DNA of 64,000 nt from JBMDXB01 sp048594975 (lineage in GTDB: Bacteria; Acidobacteriota; Vicinamibacteria; Vicinamibacterales; 2-12-FULL-66-21). Below are positions 28,004 to 36,446 of the stretch, piece by piece. Each line of letters opens with the position of its first letter. Within the stretch, counting starts at the first letter, position 1. Made by a program: the position numbers and the translations under genes. Below the pieces are notes generated by a model, which worked only from the letters and a program-made list of their open reading frames with translations, ran no database searches and had not been told where the DNA came from. The stretch lies in assembly GCA_048594975.1 (NCBI GenBank), contig JBMDXQ010000026.1:1-64000 (forward strand), written 5' to 3'.

Positions 28004-28999
28004 CTACCGGTTCACCGCCCGCATGCCGCCCTCCGTGTAGCGCGTCCCGGCGACAACGGCGCCCAGTTCGTCGAGCGCCGCCGTCTCCTCGGCCGACAGC
28101 TGAACGTGGAGAGCCGCGGCGTTCTCCTCGACGCGCTCGGCGCGCGTCGACCCGGGAATGGGAACGATCTCCAGGCCGCGCGCCAGCACCCACGCGAGCG
28201 CCAGCTGCGCGGGCGTGCATCCTTTCGCGCCCGCCAGCGCCTCGACACGTTCGACCAGCCGCAGGTTGTTGCGGAAGTTCTCTCCCTGGAATCGCGGGTT
28301 GCCGCGGCGCCAGTCGCCGTCCGGCAGATCGTCGAACGTGCGGAAGCGCCCGGTGAGGAACCCGCGGCCGAGCGGGCTGTAGGCGACGAACGCGATCCCC
28401 AGCTTCCGGCACGCGGGCAGTACCTCGGCCTCCGGGTCCCGGGTCCAGAGCGAGTACTCCGTCTGCAGCGCGGCGATGGGATGGACGGCGTGCGCGCGCC
28501 GCAGCGTCCCGGCCGCCGCCTCCGACAGCCCGAGATACCGCACCTTGCCCGCCCTGACGAGCTCCGCCATCGCGCCGACGGTCTCCTCGATCGGCGTGTC
28601 CGGATCGACGCGGTGCTGGTAGTACACGTCGATGACGTCGACGCCGAGTCGCTGCAGCGACGCGTCGCAGGCCTGCCGCACGTATTCCGGGCGGCCGCTG
28701 ATCCCCTGCCACGCGCCGTCGGCGGTGCGCACGTTGCCGAACTTGGTGGCGAGGACGACCTCGTCCCGCCGTGAGCGGATCGCGCGTCCGACCAGCCGCT
28801 CGTTGGTGAACGGCCCGTAGACGTCGGCGGTGTCGAGGAAATTGATGCCGAGATCGAGCGCCCGATGGATCGTCGCCAGGGACCGCTCGTCGTCGGCCGG
28901 TCCGTAGAATTCCGACATCCCCATGCAGCCGAGCCCGATCGCCGACACCATGGGGCCGCCCGCGCCGAGCCGGCGCATCGGTAGAGTTCCCGTAGGCAT
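28004..28999 (-). CDS. Aldo/keto reductase
   Basis: NADPH-dependent oxidoreductase of the AKR13-like group. The 331-residue product starts MPTGTLPMRRLGAGGPMVSA, 5 nt after AGGAGG. The catalytic tetrad is visible: Asp and Tyr in LDTADVYGPFTNE, Lys in VLATKFGN, His in VYYQHRVDP. The coenzyme segment IPGSTRAERVEENAAAL and FVAYSPLGRGFLTGR fit the family. The substrate is probably a small aldehyde or ketone. It converges with the barrel gene and stands alone. Confidence 0.92.
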   Translation of the reverse strand: MPTGTLPMRRLGAGGPMVSAIGLGCMGMSEFYGPADDERSLATIHRALDLGINFLDTADVYGPFTNERLVGRAIRSRRDEVVLATKFGNVRTADGAWQGISGRPEYVRQACDASLQRLGVDVIDVYYQHRVDPDTPIEETVGAMAELVRAGKVRYLGLSEAAAGTLRRAHAVHPIAALQTEYSLWTRDPEAEVLPACRKLGIAFVAYSPLGRGFLTGRFRTFDDLPDGDWRRGNPRFQGENFRNNLRLVERVEALAGAKGCTPAQLALAWVLARGLEIVPIPGSTRAERVEENAAALHVQLSAEETAALDELGAVVAGTRYTEGGMRAVNR

Positions 29000-29101
29000 A
29001 AGTCCTCCTGTACCGAGCATGTGCCGGCAGACATCCGTGATGCCAGCGAAAAGACCAGCGGGGGCGTGTGAACAAGACGTTCGGACGCGGCGTAAAGCGG
29101 C

Positions 29102-30298
29102 TCAGAACGCCGCGACGATCCCGACGCTCAGGCGCGTCGCGCCGTGCTCGAAGTCGCGCCCCACCTCGGCGACGCCGCGGATGTTGCGCGCGATGAGGTG
29201 CCCGAGCGTGGCGGAGAGCGTGTCGCGCTCGGTCAGCGGATCGTCGGAGGCGACGCGATTGTACAAGCCGGCGATGGACAGCGTCCCGTCGGCTCCGCGC
29301 GGCAGGAAGATGAGCTCGAGGAAGCCGCCCCGCGTCTTCCAGTCGGGGCCGGGCGCGGCGACGAAGAACGGGTTATCGTCGCGCCGTTCGAGGTACTGCG
29401 CATTGAGCTGGACGCGCTCGGAGACGTTCACGACGAGATCGGGGCCGAGGTACCACGTACGGTTCTTCACGTCGCCGGCGCTGCTGCGGCCGAAGTACGA
29501 GAAGCCGCCCACCCGTACGGGGCCGAACGTGCGCGACAGCCGCACGCTCACGTTCTTCAGGCCGTCGTCGTCGAACCCGGCGTCCTCGTCGGCCGCATGG
29601 ATGCCGTTGCCGTTCACCAGCTGGAACACCGAGTCGATCGCGCCGGGCAGCGTCGCCGACGCGACGAGGCCGCGGTCGTAGGTCAGGCTGACGGGCGAGT
29701 CGCCGACGCGCGTCCGGAAGATCTCGTAGTCGAACCGCTCGAGCCGCAGCTCGCGCTTGAACAACGGGTCGCAGAGCTGGAACTGTCCCACCACCAGGTT
29801 GAACGGGAGCTTGAACAGCGAGTTGAACTGCAGATAGGCGTCCTCCAGTCCGGCCACCTCGCCCCGCTCGATGATGAAGTACAGGTAGTAGGAGACGCTC
29901 TCGCTGATCGGCGCCCCCGACAGGACCTTGAACGCCCACGGCCACTCGACGTCGGACTCCGCCCGCGCATCCTCCTTGAACGATCCGTAGCCGTCGAGCC
30001 GGACGGCGAGGGGCACTTCGCGCAGCAGCCTGAGCGTGGGATCTCCCGTGTCGTAGGTGGCGCGCGGGGGCTCCTGGCTCGGATCCTCGAGGCGGAAACC
30101 GCGCGCCGCGAACGCCTCGCCGAACGGCTTCAGCCGCGGCACCGGCGCATGGCAGGTGGAGCAGGAGAACTGGTAGCGGCGCGCGAACGCCGGGATGGCT
30201 TCCGCAGGGCGAGCGGCCGCTGTCCAGGCTGCCGCGACCAGCAGCGCGCACCAGCACCGGCGGGCAATCCTGGGGCGGGCGGCATGCGGAGCGATCAT
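29102..30298 (-). CDS. Outer-membrane porin-like protein with an N-terminal c-type haem site
   Basis: The 398-residue product has a signal peptide (CWCALLVAAAWTAAARPAEA) followed at once by a single haem motif CSTCH within YQFSCSTCHAPVPRLKPFGE. Beyond residue 90 it is a run of amphipathic strands with aromatic girdles (LAVRLDGYGSFKEDARAE, SVSYYLYFIIERGEVAGLED, VGGFSYFGRSSAGDV, RVQLNAQYLERRD) ending in SVGIVAAF, a barrel terminus. Similar one-haem barrels are widespread and uncharacterised. It lies 9 bp downstream of a pentahaem cytochrome gene in the same operon, which points to electron transfer at the outer membrane. Confidence 0.8.
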   Translation of the reverse strand: MIAPHAARPRIARRCWCALLVAAAWTAAARPAEAIPAFARRYQFSCSTCHAPVPRLKPFGEAFAARGFRLEDPSQEPPRATYDTGDPTLRLLREVPLAVRLDGYGSFKEDARAESDVEWPWAFKVLSGAPISESVSYYLYFIIERGEVAGLEDAYLQFNSLFKLPFNLVVGQFQLCDPLFKRELRLERFDYEIFRTRVGDSPVSLTYDRGLVASATLPGAIDSVFQLVNGNGIHAADEDAGFDDDGLKNVSVRLSRTFGPVRVGGFSYFGRSSAGDVKNRTWYLGPDLVVNVSERVQLNAQYLERRDDNPFFVAAPGPDWKTRGGFLELIFLPRGADGTLSIAGLYNRVASDDPLTERDTLSATLGHLIARNIRGVAEVGRDFEHGATRLSVGIVAAF

Positions 30299-30307
30299 CG
30301 CGCGACC

Positions 30308-31675
30308 TCAGGGCAGAATCGTGAACGTCGTGGCGTGAGCGTTGATCGTGACCGGCATCGACTCCTCGCGCGACACCTTCAGATACTCCGCTACCGACGA
30401 AACCAGCCGCGAGTAGAACACGCGCGCCGTCACGGTCACCTGGCCCGCCGGCAGGCGCGGCGGGAGCTTCCAGGTGAACGTTTCGTTGACCGCCTTCAGC
30501 GGCGCCAGCCGGTAGTCGGGACCGAAGCTGGCCGTGTTCCACTGCGCGATCGTCATCCGTCCCTGCGGATCCAGATAGGGCAGCCGGAAGATGCGATCGC
30601 CGGCGGGCACCTCGCCGTCGCGCCGCAGTCCGGCAAAACCGGGCAGCTGCCGGATGTCGCCGATGTCCTGATAGGCGAGCGCATCGGACGCGATCGTGAG
30701 GTCCTCGCCGTCGAAGCCCTTGCGATCCACCGGCAGGTGATACACGATGCCCTTCGCGTCCGTGGCCTCGACGTGGAGCCAGAGCACACGTTCCTCGGCC
30801 GAGCCGGTCGGCACCTTGTGCCCCGCCTTGGCGTTGACCAGCACCGTCGTCAGGCGGACCGTCTCGCCGGGTTCCGCCTCGCGGACGTCCGAGTGGATTC
30901 GCACTTCGACGACGCCGGCGAGCTTGCCGGGATCGTGCGCGCCGTGAAAGAGGTGCTGGCGCACGTCGGGCAGCGCCGCGCCCATCTTCGCGCTGCGCCC
31001 GGCGGCCGGCGGCATGTGGCACTCCTGGCAGACGATGCCGGCCCTGGCGTGCGGCCCTTCCTTCCACTCGAGGTGCGTGGCCTTGACCCAGGTGCCGTAC
31101 GGGCTCTTCTCGTTGTGGCAGGTGCCGCAGAACTCCGCGGTGCGCAGGAAATCGTTCTTCCTGGTGATGTGATGCGGGCTCTCGAGCCCGTCGCGCGTCC
31201 CGAACTTGATCTTGCCCGGGCGTGCGATCCAGTTGAAGTTGTACGGCGTGTCGCCCTCGAATCCCTCGATCGTGTGGCAGAGGTCGCACGACACCGCCTC
31301 GTTCGCGCGCGTGCGTGCCGACGGCGGTTTCGGCGGGATGTCGCCGGCGAGGAACGCCAGCGGCGCATGGCAGCCGTTGCAGCCCGCCTTGATGCCGGCC
31401 ACCTTCGCATCGCGCGCCGCGTGCGGCACCGCCAGCTCGAAGTACTCGATTTCGTCCCACTGGTGCACGTAGGCCTGCGACATCATCGCCTGCTCGTGCT
31501 GCCGGGCGATGTCCGTGTGGCACGTCGCGCACGCCGCGGGTCGTTCGAAGTCGGCGTACTTGCGCGTGCCCAGCGCGGCGTCGCCGGCCTTCCCGGCCTG
31601 CGAGAGCACGAGCGAACCGGTGCCTGCGACGAGCAGGACGGCGAGTGCCGAGATTGGGAAGCGTCGCGCGGACAT
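30308..31675 (-). CDS. Pentahaem c-type cytochrome, exported
   Basis: The 455-residue product has a signal peptide (ISALAVLLVAGTGSLVLSQA) and five haem motifs: CATCH at 49-53, CNGCH at 99-103, CDLCH at 130-134, CGTCH at 183-187 and CQECH at 216-220. The arrangement is like cytochrome c554-type multihaem proteins. The C-terminal half (about 240-455) has no haem and looks beta-rich (RIHSDVREAEPGETVRLTTV, ITARVFY-like strands), perhaps a docking domain. ATG 31675 follows GGAGG. It is the first gene of a two-gene operon with the haem-bearing porin. The electron donor is unknown. Confidence 0.9.
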   Translation of the reverse strand: MSARRFPISALAVLLVAGTGSLVLSQAGKAGDAALGTRKYADFERPAACATCHTDIARQHEQAMMSQAYVHQWDEIEYFELAVPHAARDAKVAGIKAGCNGCHAPLAFLAGDIPPKPPSARTRANEAVSCDLCHTIEGFEGDTPYNFNWIARPGKIKFGTRDGLESPHHITRKNDFLRTAEFCGTCHNEKSPYGTWVKATHLEWKEGPHARAGIVCQECHMPPAAGRSAKMGAALPDVRQHLFHGAHDPGKLAGVVEVRIHSDVREAEPGETVRLTTVLVNAKAGHKVPTGSAEERVLWLHVEATDAKGIVYHLPVDRKGFDGEDLTIASDALAYQDIGDIRQLPGFAGLRRDGEVPAGDRIFRLPYLDPQGRMTIAQWNTASFGPDYRLAPLKAVNETFTWKLPPRLPAGQVTVTARVFYSRLVSSVAEYLKVSREESMPVTINAHATTFTILP

Positions 31676-31830
31676 GGTGCCTCCGGGCGGGATTCGAGAA
31701 TCACGACGCAATCGCCGTGCCCCGGAACACGGCCGTGGAGCTTCGCGATGGCGCGGATTTCGCCCGATCCGAGGCCGGCCGATTACGGGACTCCGCCGTA
31801 GATGCCGAATTGCCGCCACCGCTCGCCCGC

Positions 31831-31900
31831 GAACGACTCGTCGCGAACCACTCGTCGCGAACGATCCGTGCCGAACGACTCGCCGCGAACGACCCGTCGC
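31831..31900 (+). repeat. Five tandem copies of a 14-nt unit
   Basis: Five copies of a 14-nt unit of the form GAACGACTCGTCGC run without gaps from 31831 to 31900, with two to four changes among copies. The array lies between the divergent cytochrome and lipoprotein genes and ends 17 bp before the lipoprotein ATG. It could be a regulator binding array or simple slippage sequence. Period and length do not fit CRISPR. Confidence 0.8.
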
Positions 31901-31917
31901 GTGTTACCGTTGAAGCG

Positions 31918-32508
31918 ATGCGGACGTTGGCCTGGAGCCCCGCCCGGCGCTGCTTCCGCGCGTGGCTCGCAGCCGTTTGTTGCCTCGTGCTGGCCGCGTT
32001 GGCCGGGTGCGGGCAACAGCCGGCCAGCCGTGACGCGGCGCCGCCGGCTGCCGCTCCGGCCAGCGGCGGCAACGCGCCACCGGCAGATCCCAAGCCGGCA
32101 CGTCCGCAGCCGGCCGCCTACAAGACCATCGAGAACGCATTGAGCAGGGCAGGGCTGCAGGTGTGTAGCTTTACCGGCTACGGCGAGAACCAGGATTACG
32201 CCTATCTCGAGGCGCGGCACTACTACGTGTCCCGGGGTGCGTGCCTGCCCGACCGGCCGCCCGTCGAGGGCAACGCCCGTTTCGGAACCGTGCGCGTCGA
32301 GATCTACCTGAATGCCGGCACGCTCGCGCGCGGCATCGCCACGCACGAGGAGGAGACGCGCTACGACCGGCCGGTGTCGGGCGCCGCGTGGACGCTCGAC
32401 GAGACGATCGTCGAGGTGCCGCACTACGTGCATCCCGCCATGGCCCGCGGCGTCGATCGCGCGATGCGCGCCCTGCCCGCGAAGCGACGCTACTTCCGGT
32501 TCCGCTGA
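31918..32508 (+). CDS. Putative lipoprotein of unknown function
   Basis: The 196-residue product has a lipoprotein signal, CCLVLAALAGCGQQ, with the lipid Cys in LAGC at about residue 30. A Pro/Ala-rich linker follows. The mature domain (about 65-196) contains CSFTGYGENQDYAYLEARHY and RFGTVRVEIYLNAGTLARGI and ends basic. I do not recognise the domain. The frame is open further upstream but that stretch is a 14-nt repeat array, so ATG 31918 is the better start. It is divergent from the cytochrome gene. Confidence 0.7.
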   Translation: MRTLAWSPARRCFRAWLAAVCCLVLAALAGCGQQPASRDAAPPAAAPASGGNAPPADPKPARPQPAAYKTIENALSRAGLQVCSFTGYGENQDYAYLEARHYYVSRGACLPDRPPVEGNARFGTVRVEIYLNAGTLARGIATHEEETRYDRPVSGAAWTLDETIVEVPHYVHPAMARGVDRAMRALPAKRRYFRFR

Positions 32509-32770
32509 AGCGCGCCGGTCCGCGCTGCCGTCATCGCCACCCTTCACCTTCCACGCTCGATGTCCGCCGGGGCACCTCGCAGGAGCGAAGAAGCGACTGA
32601 GGAACGATGAGGCGACGCGTTCGCGAGTCGCTGCAGGAACGGAGAACCGTCGCAGGAACGAAGAACGACGTCTCTTCGCGCGGCCGCGGCCGGCCGCGCA
32701 TCCGTACACGCTCGCGCGATGCACGGTGCAGTGCAGGTGGTTCAGCTCTGGTGCAGCTGCCGCGTGCCGC
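32509..32770. other. Non-coding gap with short direct and inverted repeats
   Basis: No gene is seen between the lipoprotein and the rhamnosidase, which converge here. The gap holds a direct repeat of about 19 nt based on GCAGGAACGGAGAAC (near 32633 and 32652) and a 7-bp inverted pair AGCGACT/AGTCGCT (32592-32598 and 32626-32632). The latter could act as a weak terminator. Further right, GGCCGCGGCCGGCCGC near 32681-32698 is strongly self-complementary. Confidence 0.45.
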
Positions 32771-35746
32771 TCACGGCCGCACGCGGAATCGGTAACGACC
32801 CGATCCGACTTCGTAGACCACGTACCCGCGTTCGACGGCGACCAGCCTGACGCCCGCCGCCCGCTCCGCCCGGACTTCCTTGTCCTCGTCGCCCTCGAAC
32901 ACCACCTCGGGCCGCGCTGCCGGCACGTGTACGCGGCCGCGTGCGTTGGCCGGCACGGCGACCTCGATCACGATACCGGACGCGTCCCGCTGCCAGCGGC
33001 TGGCGATGGTCCCGCGCACGCTGTCGTGCGACGCGGCGACGCGGTGGATGCCTTTCGCGGGGATGGCCGGCTTGAACGCGATCGTGCGGTAACCGGCGTC
33101 CAGCGCGCGGATGCCGGCCAGGTCTTCGTAGAACCACTGCACGATGGTGCCGAACATGTGGTGGTTGCGCGAGCGTGTGTCGGCGGTCCAGTGTTCGCCG
33201 AGCGACGTGAAGCCGGCCACGTCGGTCCAGTACCCCCAGGATGGCTCGTCGGTCTGCGTCGCCACCGCGCACGCCAGGTCGTGGCGCCCCGCCGCCGTGA
33301 GCACGGGCAGCACGTAGCGCGCGCCGAGCACGCCCACGAACGCGTTGCCGCCGCGCGACACCGCGATGTCCTCGGCGAGCCGCGCCGCGAGCTCCTGCCG
33401 GCGCGCGTCCGGTACGAGGTCGAACGCGAGCGGGAGGATCTGGGCCGTCTGCACGAACGGGTCCTCGGGCCGTTCCCGGTAGATGCCGTCGGGACCGAGG
33501 AAGCGCACATTGAAGTCCGCGCGGACCGCCGCGAAGAGCTTCTCGTAGCGCGCGGCATCGGCTGGCCTGCGCAGCTCGCGGGCGACGTCAGCCGCGATCC
33601 GCGTCATCTGCGCGTAGTAGGCGGTCGACGCGAGCGCGTTCACGGTGGGCACGCCTTTCGGCGGCACCCAGTCCCCGAGGCCGGCCGTGAGCGTCTGCGC
33701 GTGCAGGTCGCCGTCCTTGCCGGTCCATTGCGGGATCCAGGAGTCGAGGTAGCGCCGCATCGCCGGATAGGTCGCCTCGAGGGCGCGGCGATCGCCGTGA
33801 CGCCGGTAGCTCTCCCACGGAACCACGAACCAGAACGCGTCCCACGCCGGTGTCGCGCCGCAGCACTCCACCGGCTTGAACGCTGGCTTGCCCACGTAGC
33901 CGTAGTTCTCGTTGCTCGGCGCGAGCAGCGGGACCTCGCCGGCCACGGTCTGCGCGTCGCGCATGTCCTGGAACATCTTCCGGTAGAGCCGCTCGGTATC
34001 GAAGAGCAGCGACGCCGTTCCCGACGTGAGCTGCGCGTCGCCGGTCCACGCGTTCTTCTCGTACACGGGCGTGTCCGTCACGATCCCGTGCAGGTTGTTC
34101 TGAACCGCCCAGACGGTGTTCTGGTGAATCCGGTTGAGCGTGGGCTGATCCGATTCGAAGGTGGACGTACGGGGCAGCGCGGAGCGGATCTGCCGGATGC
34201 GCTCGACCGTCACGGTGGCGCCGGGCGGAAGGGGCTGGCCGTCCGGACCACTCACCTGCAGATACCGAAACCCCTTGTAGGTGAACCGCGGCTCCCACAC
34301 TTCCTCCCCCCCGCCGCGCGCGATGTAGTAATCGGTCTGCAGCTGCCCGAACACGAGGTCGTTGCCGGCCGTGCTGGCACGGCCGGCAGCGCCGCGCTTC
34401 TCCGAGTAGAAGAGTTCGATCGCGGTGCCCGCCGGCGCAGCGACACGGATCACCGCCCAGCCGGTGAGGTTCTGGCCGACGTCGTAGACAAAGACGCGGG
34501 AGGACGGTTCGGACGGCGCACCCGCCGGGCGCTCCGACACGACCGCGATGGGCTCGTGCGTCTGCGCCCGCAGCGTGCCTGCGGGCGCGGCGACGACTCG
34601 AGCCTGGTCCCAGCGCGAATCATCGAAGCCAGGCCGTTCCCACCCGGCGCTCTCCCGTCTTGCGTCGTAGGTTTCGCCGAGATAGTAGCTGTCATACCGC
34701 CGCGGCCCGGCGACGCTGACCCGCCACGACGGGTCGGACGCGACGACCGTCTCCGATCCGTCCTCGTGCGTGACGTGGAGTTGCAGGACCAGCCTCGGTG
34801 TGGCACGCCACTCGGCCTGGTCCCATCCCCAGTCCCACGTCCGGGCCGCGCTGTCGTACTGACCTGACCCGAGCTCCGCGGCGAGGACGTTCTCCCCCGC
34901 GCGAAGCAGGCGTGTCACGTCGTAGGTGACATAGAGAACGGTCTTGCTGTAGTCCGTGAACGCCGGTTCGAGCAGGGTGTCCGACACCATCGCGCCGTTG
35001 ATTGCCAGGTGCGCGTAGCCGAGCCCCGAGGCGTACACCCTCGCGTTCGCGATTCGCTTGCCGATGGTGAACGCCCGGCGCAGCAGCGGGGCGGGACGCA
35101 GTTCGCGGCACTCGCCCTGGTCGTTGGCGACCCGCTTCGCGGCGAAACCCGTCGTCAGCCACCGGACCGGCCGGCAGAACTCGCCCGCCGCGCGGATCGC
35201 CGCGTCGTCTGCCTCGCCCTCCGCCCGTGACAGGATTCCCAGACGTTCTGGTCCGGCAATCCAGTGCGCTTTCCACTCCGACGGGTCGAGCAGCGCGGTC
35301 TCGAACCACGCGGGCGAGGATGCGGCGCTCATCCGGCCCGGCGCGGCCGAGACACGCACGAGCCAGAAGTACCGGATGCGCGATCGCAGCGGCGGCCCGG
35401 CGTAGATGGCAAAGGGCTCAGCGCTCCTGACCGTTCCCGAATCCCAAAGATCCGCCCTTCCCGCCGTCAGCAGCTCCGGGCGCGTCGCGACGAACACGCG
35501 ATAGCTGGTCTGGACAACCGCGCGCCGGGAAGATGCCGTTTGCCACGTGAATCTCGGCGACGGGTCGTCAATCCCGAGCGGCTCGCCGGCGCCGTTGACC
35601 TCGGGCTGCCGGACCTCGAACGACGCTGCTGACGCGGTGGCAGGTTCCGCCGGCTGGAGCGCGACTGCGACCAGGGCCGCGGCCCGTGCCGCCGCGACCG
35701 CGACGACGACGGCGGCGGCGAGCAGTCCTCCGCTGATTCCGTGCAT
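32771..35746 (-). CDS. Alpha-L-rhamnosidase, GH78 family
   Basis: The 991-residue product has a hydrophobic N terminus (LLAAAVVVAVAAARAAALVA), so it is exported or anchored. Domain order fits GH78: Bac_rhamnosid_N-like FEVRQPEVNGAGEPLGIDDP, a beta domain with LRAGENVLAAELGSGQYDSA, a concanavalin-like domain (about 340-480), the alpha/alpha-barrel catalytic domain with GIVTDTPVYEKNAWTGDAQL, and the C-terminal beta domain ending RFRVRP. The usual catalytic stretch DCPQRDERxGWxGDA appears here as DTPVYEKNAWTGDAQ. The Glu is kept but its context is altered, so specificity may differ. It likely removes rhamnose from plant or bacterial glycans. Confidence 0.88.
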   Translation of the reverse strand: MHGISGGLLAAAVVVAVAAARAAALVAVALQPAEPATASAASFEVRQPEVNGAGEPLGIDDPSPRFTWQTASSRRAVVQTSYRVFVATRPELLTAGRADLWDSGTVRSAEPFAIYAGPPLRSRIRYFWLVRVSAAPGRMSAASSPAWFETALLDPSEWKAHWIAGPERLGILSRAEGEADDAAIRAAGEFCRPVRWLTTGFAAKRVANDQGECRELRPAPLLRRAFTIGKRIANARVYASGLGYAHLAINGAMVSDTLLEPAFTDYSKTVLYVTYDVTRLLRAGENVLAAELGSGQYDSAARTWDWGWDQAEWRATPRLVLQLHVTHEDGSETVVASDPSWRVSVAGPRRYDSYYLGETYDARRESAGWERPGFDDSRWDQARVVAAPAGTLRAQTHEPIAVVSERPAGAPSEPSSRVFVYDVGQNLTGWAVIRVAAPAGTAIELFYSEKRGAAGRASTAGNDLVFGQLQTDYYIARGGGEEVWEPRFTYKGFRYLQVSGPDGQPLPPGATVTVERIRQIRSALPRTSTFESDQPTLNRIHQNTVWAVQNNLHGIVTDTPVYEKNAWTGDAQLTSGTASLLFDTERLYRKMFQDMRDAQTVAGEVPLLAPSNENYGYVGKPAFKPVECCGATPAWDAFWFVVPWESYRRHGDRRALEATYPAMRRYLDSWIPQWTGKDGDLHAQTLTAGLGDWVPPKGVPTVNALASTAYYAQMTRIAADVARELRRPADAARYEKLFAAVRADFNVRFLGPDGIYRERPEDPFVQTAQILPLAFDLVPDARRQELAARLAEDIAVSRGGNAFVGVLGARYVLPVLTAAGRHDLACAVATQTDEPSWGYWTDVAGFTSLGEHWTADTRSRNHHMFGTIVQWFYEDLAGIRALDAGYRTIAFKPAIPAKGIHRVAASHDSVRGTIASRWQRDASGIVIEVAVPANARGRVHVPAARPEVVFEGDEDKEVRAERAAGVRLVAVERGYVVYEVGSGRYRFRVRP

Positions 35747-35934
35747 GCCTTGTCCTCCGGGTCAGGCAGATCGGTCGGTCTGACCTGCCATCGCCGGTGC
35801 TCGGCGCCGGGCGCGGCGCGTTGCCATTGTGCGCCGATCACCCAACGTCAGGGGCCGGCCGGGCGCGATTGCCCGGCACACACGGTATCGCGATTGAGGT
35901 CCGATTTGCTGCGGTAGGTCGGAGGAGCTCGCGT

Positions 35935-36180
35935 CTATGCCCAGGGATGATTCGGATAGCTCGGGACGGGGGGCGGTTCGCTCACGAGCGGCTGGCGGCT
36001 GCGCGGATCGAGGCTCTCCCGCGCGGTTTCGGATGGAGTGCCGATGCGCAGCAGCAGCCCGAGACAGAAGATCGCGACCCACAGCATCAGCGTGATGAGC
36101 GCCCATCGGCGAATCCACAGCGGATGCGATTGGATCACGCCCCCGTTTTGAGCAACGGCGGTGCCGCGGCTCCGCCGCAC
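35935..36180 (-). CDS. Small single-helix membrane protein, unknown
   Basis: An 81-codon frame with one clear helix (WALITLMLWVAIFCLGLLLR at about residues 26-45) and a Pro/Ser-rich tail ending PPPVPSYPNHPWA. The start is uncertain: GTG 36180 gives 81 residues and GTG 36138 gives 67, and neither has a strong ribosome site. Similar short single-helix proteins are common and unassigned. It stands in the 700-bp gap between the rhamnosidase and the sigma-54 activator gene. The rest of that gap (35747-35934, 36181-36290) shows no gene. Confidence 0.45.
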   Translation of the reverse strand: MRRSRGTAVAQNGGVIQSHPLWIRRWALITLMLWVAIFCLGLLLRIGTPSETARESLDPRSRQPLVSEPPPVPSYPNHPWA

Positions 36181-36292
36181 TCGCGTGGGTCGGAAGACAT
36201 CGCTGAATTCGGGGCGTTTCCAGCGGCGTGTCAGGCACGTCAGGAAAAAAGTCTCTCAAGTCGAAGACTTTTGATGCCCAATTGAACGCCAC

Positions 36293-36312
36293 GGGGAACA
36301 GGATGTTGCTCC
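36293..36312 (+). promoter_or_regulatory. Candidate enhancer dyad upstream of the activator gene
   Basis: GGAACA at 36295-36300, three bases, then TGTTGC at 36304-36309 form a partial dyad (AACA-GGA-TGTT is perfect). The flanks CGGGG before and CCAGGAGG after match the flanks of the dyad at 37720-37750. The centre lies about 97 bp upstream of the -24 element at 36398, the usual distance of a sigma-54 enhancer site. Confidence 0.5.
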
Positions 36313-36397
36313 AGGAGGGCGCAAAAGAGTGCGGGACTGTTGGGATTTCCCAAGAACTTCCCCGGATGTCTCGAAACGGAGCATATGGTTGAGCCTG

Positions 36398-36413
36398 CGG
36401 CATCGCTATTGCT
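36398..36413 (+). promoter_or_regulatory. Sigma-54 promoter of the activator gene
   Basis: CGGCAT-N5-TTGCT, with GG at 36399-36400 and GC at 36411-36412 separated by exactly 10 bp, fits the consensus TGGCAC-N5-TTGCW. Transcription would start near 36424, 23 nt before the ATG at 36447, leaving room for the ribosome site GAGGG. The downstream gene itself encodes a sigma-54 activator, so this implies autoregulation. Confidence 0.65.
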
Positions 36414-36446
36414 CAGTTTTGCCCGCGGAGGACCGGGTGAGGGACC

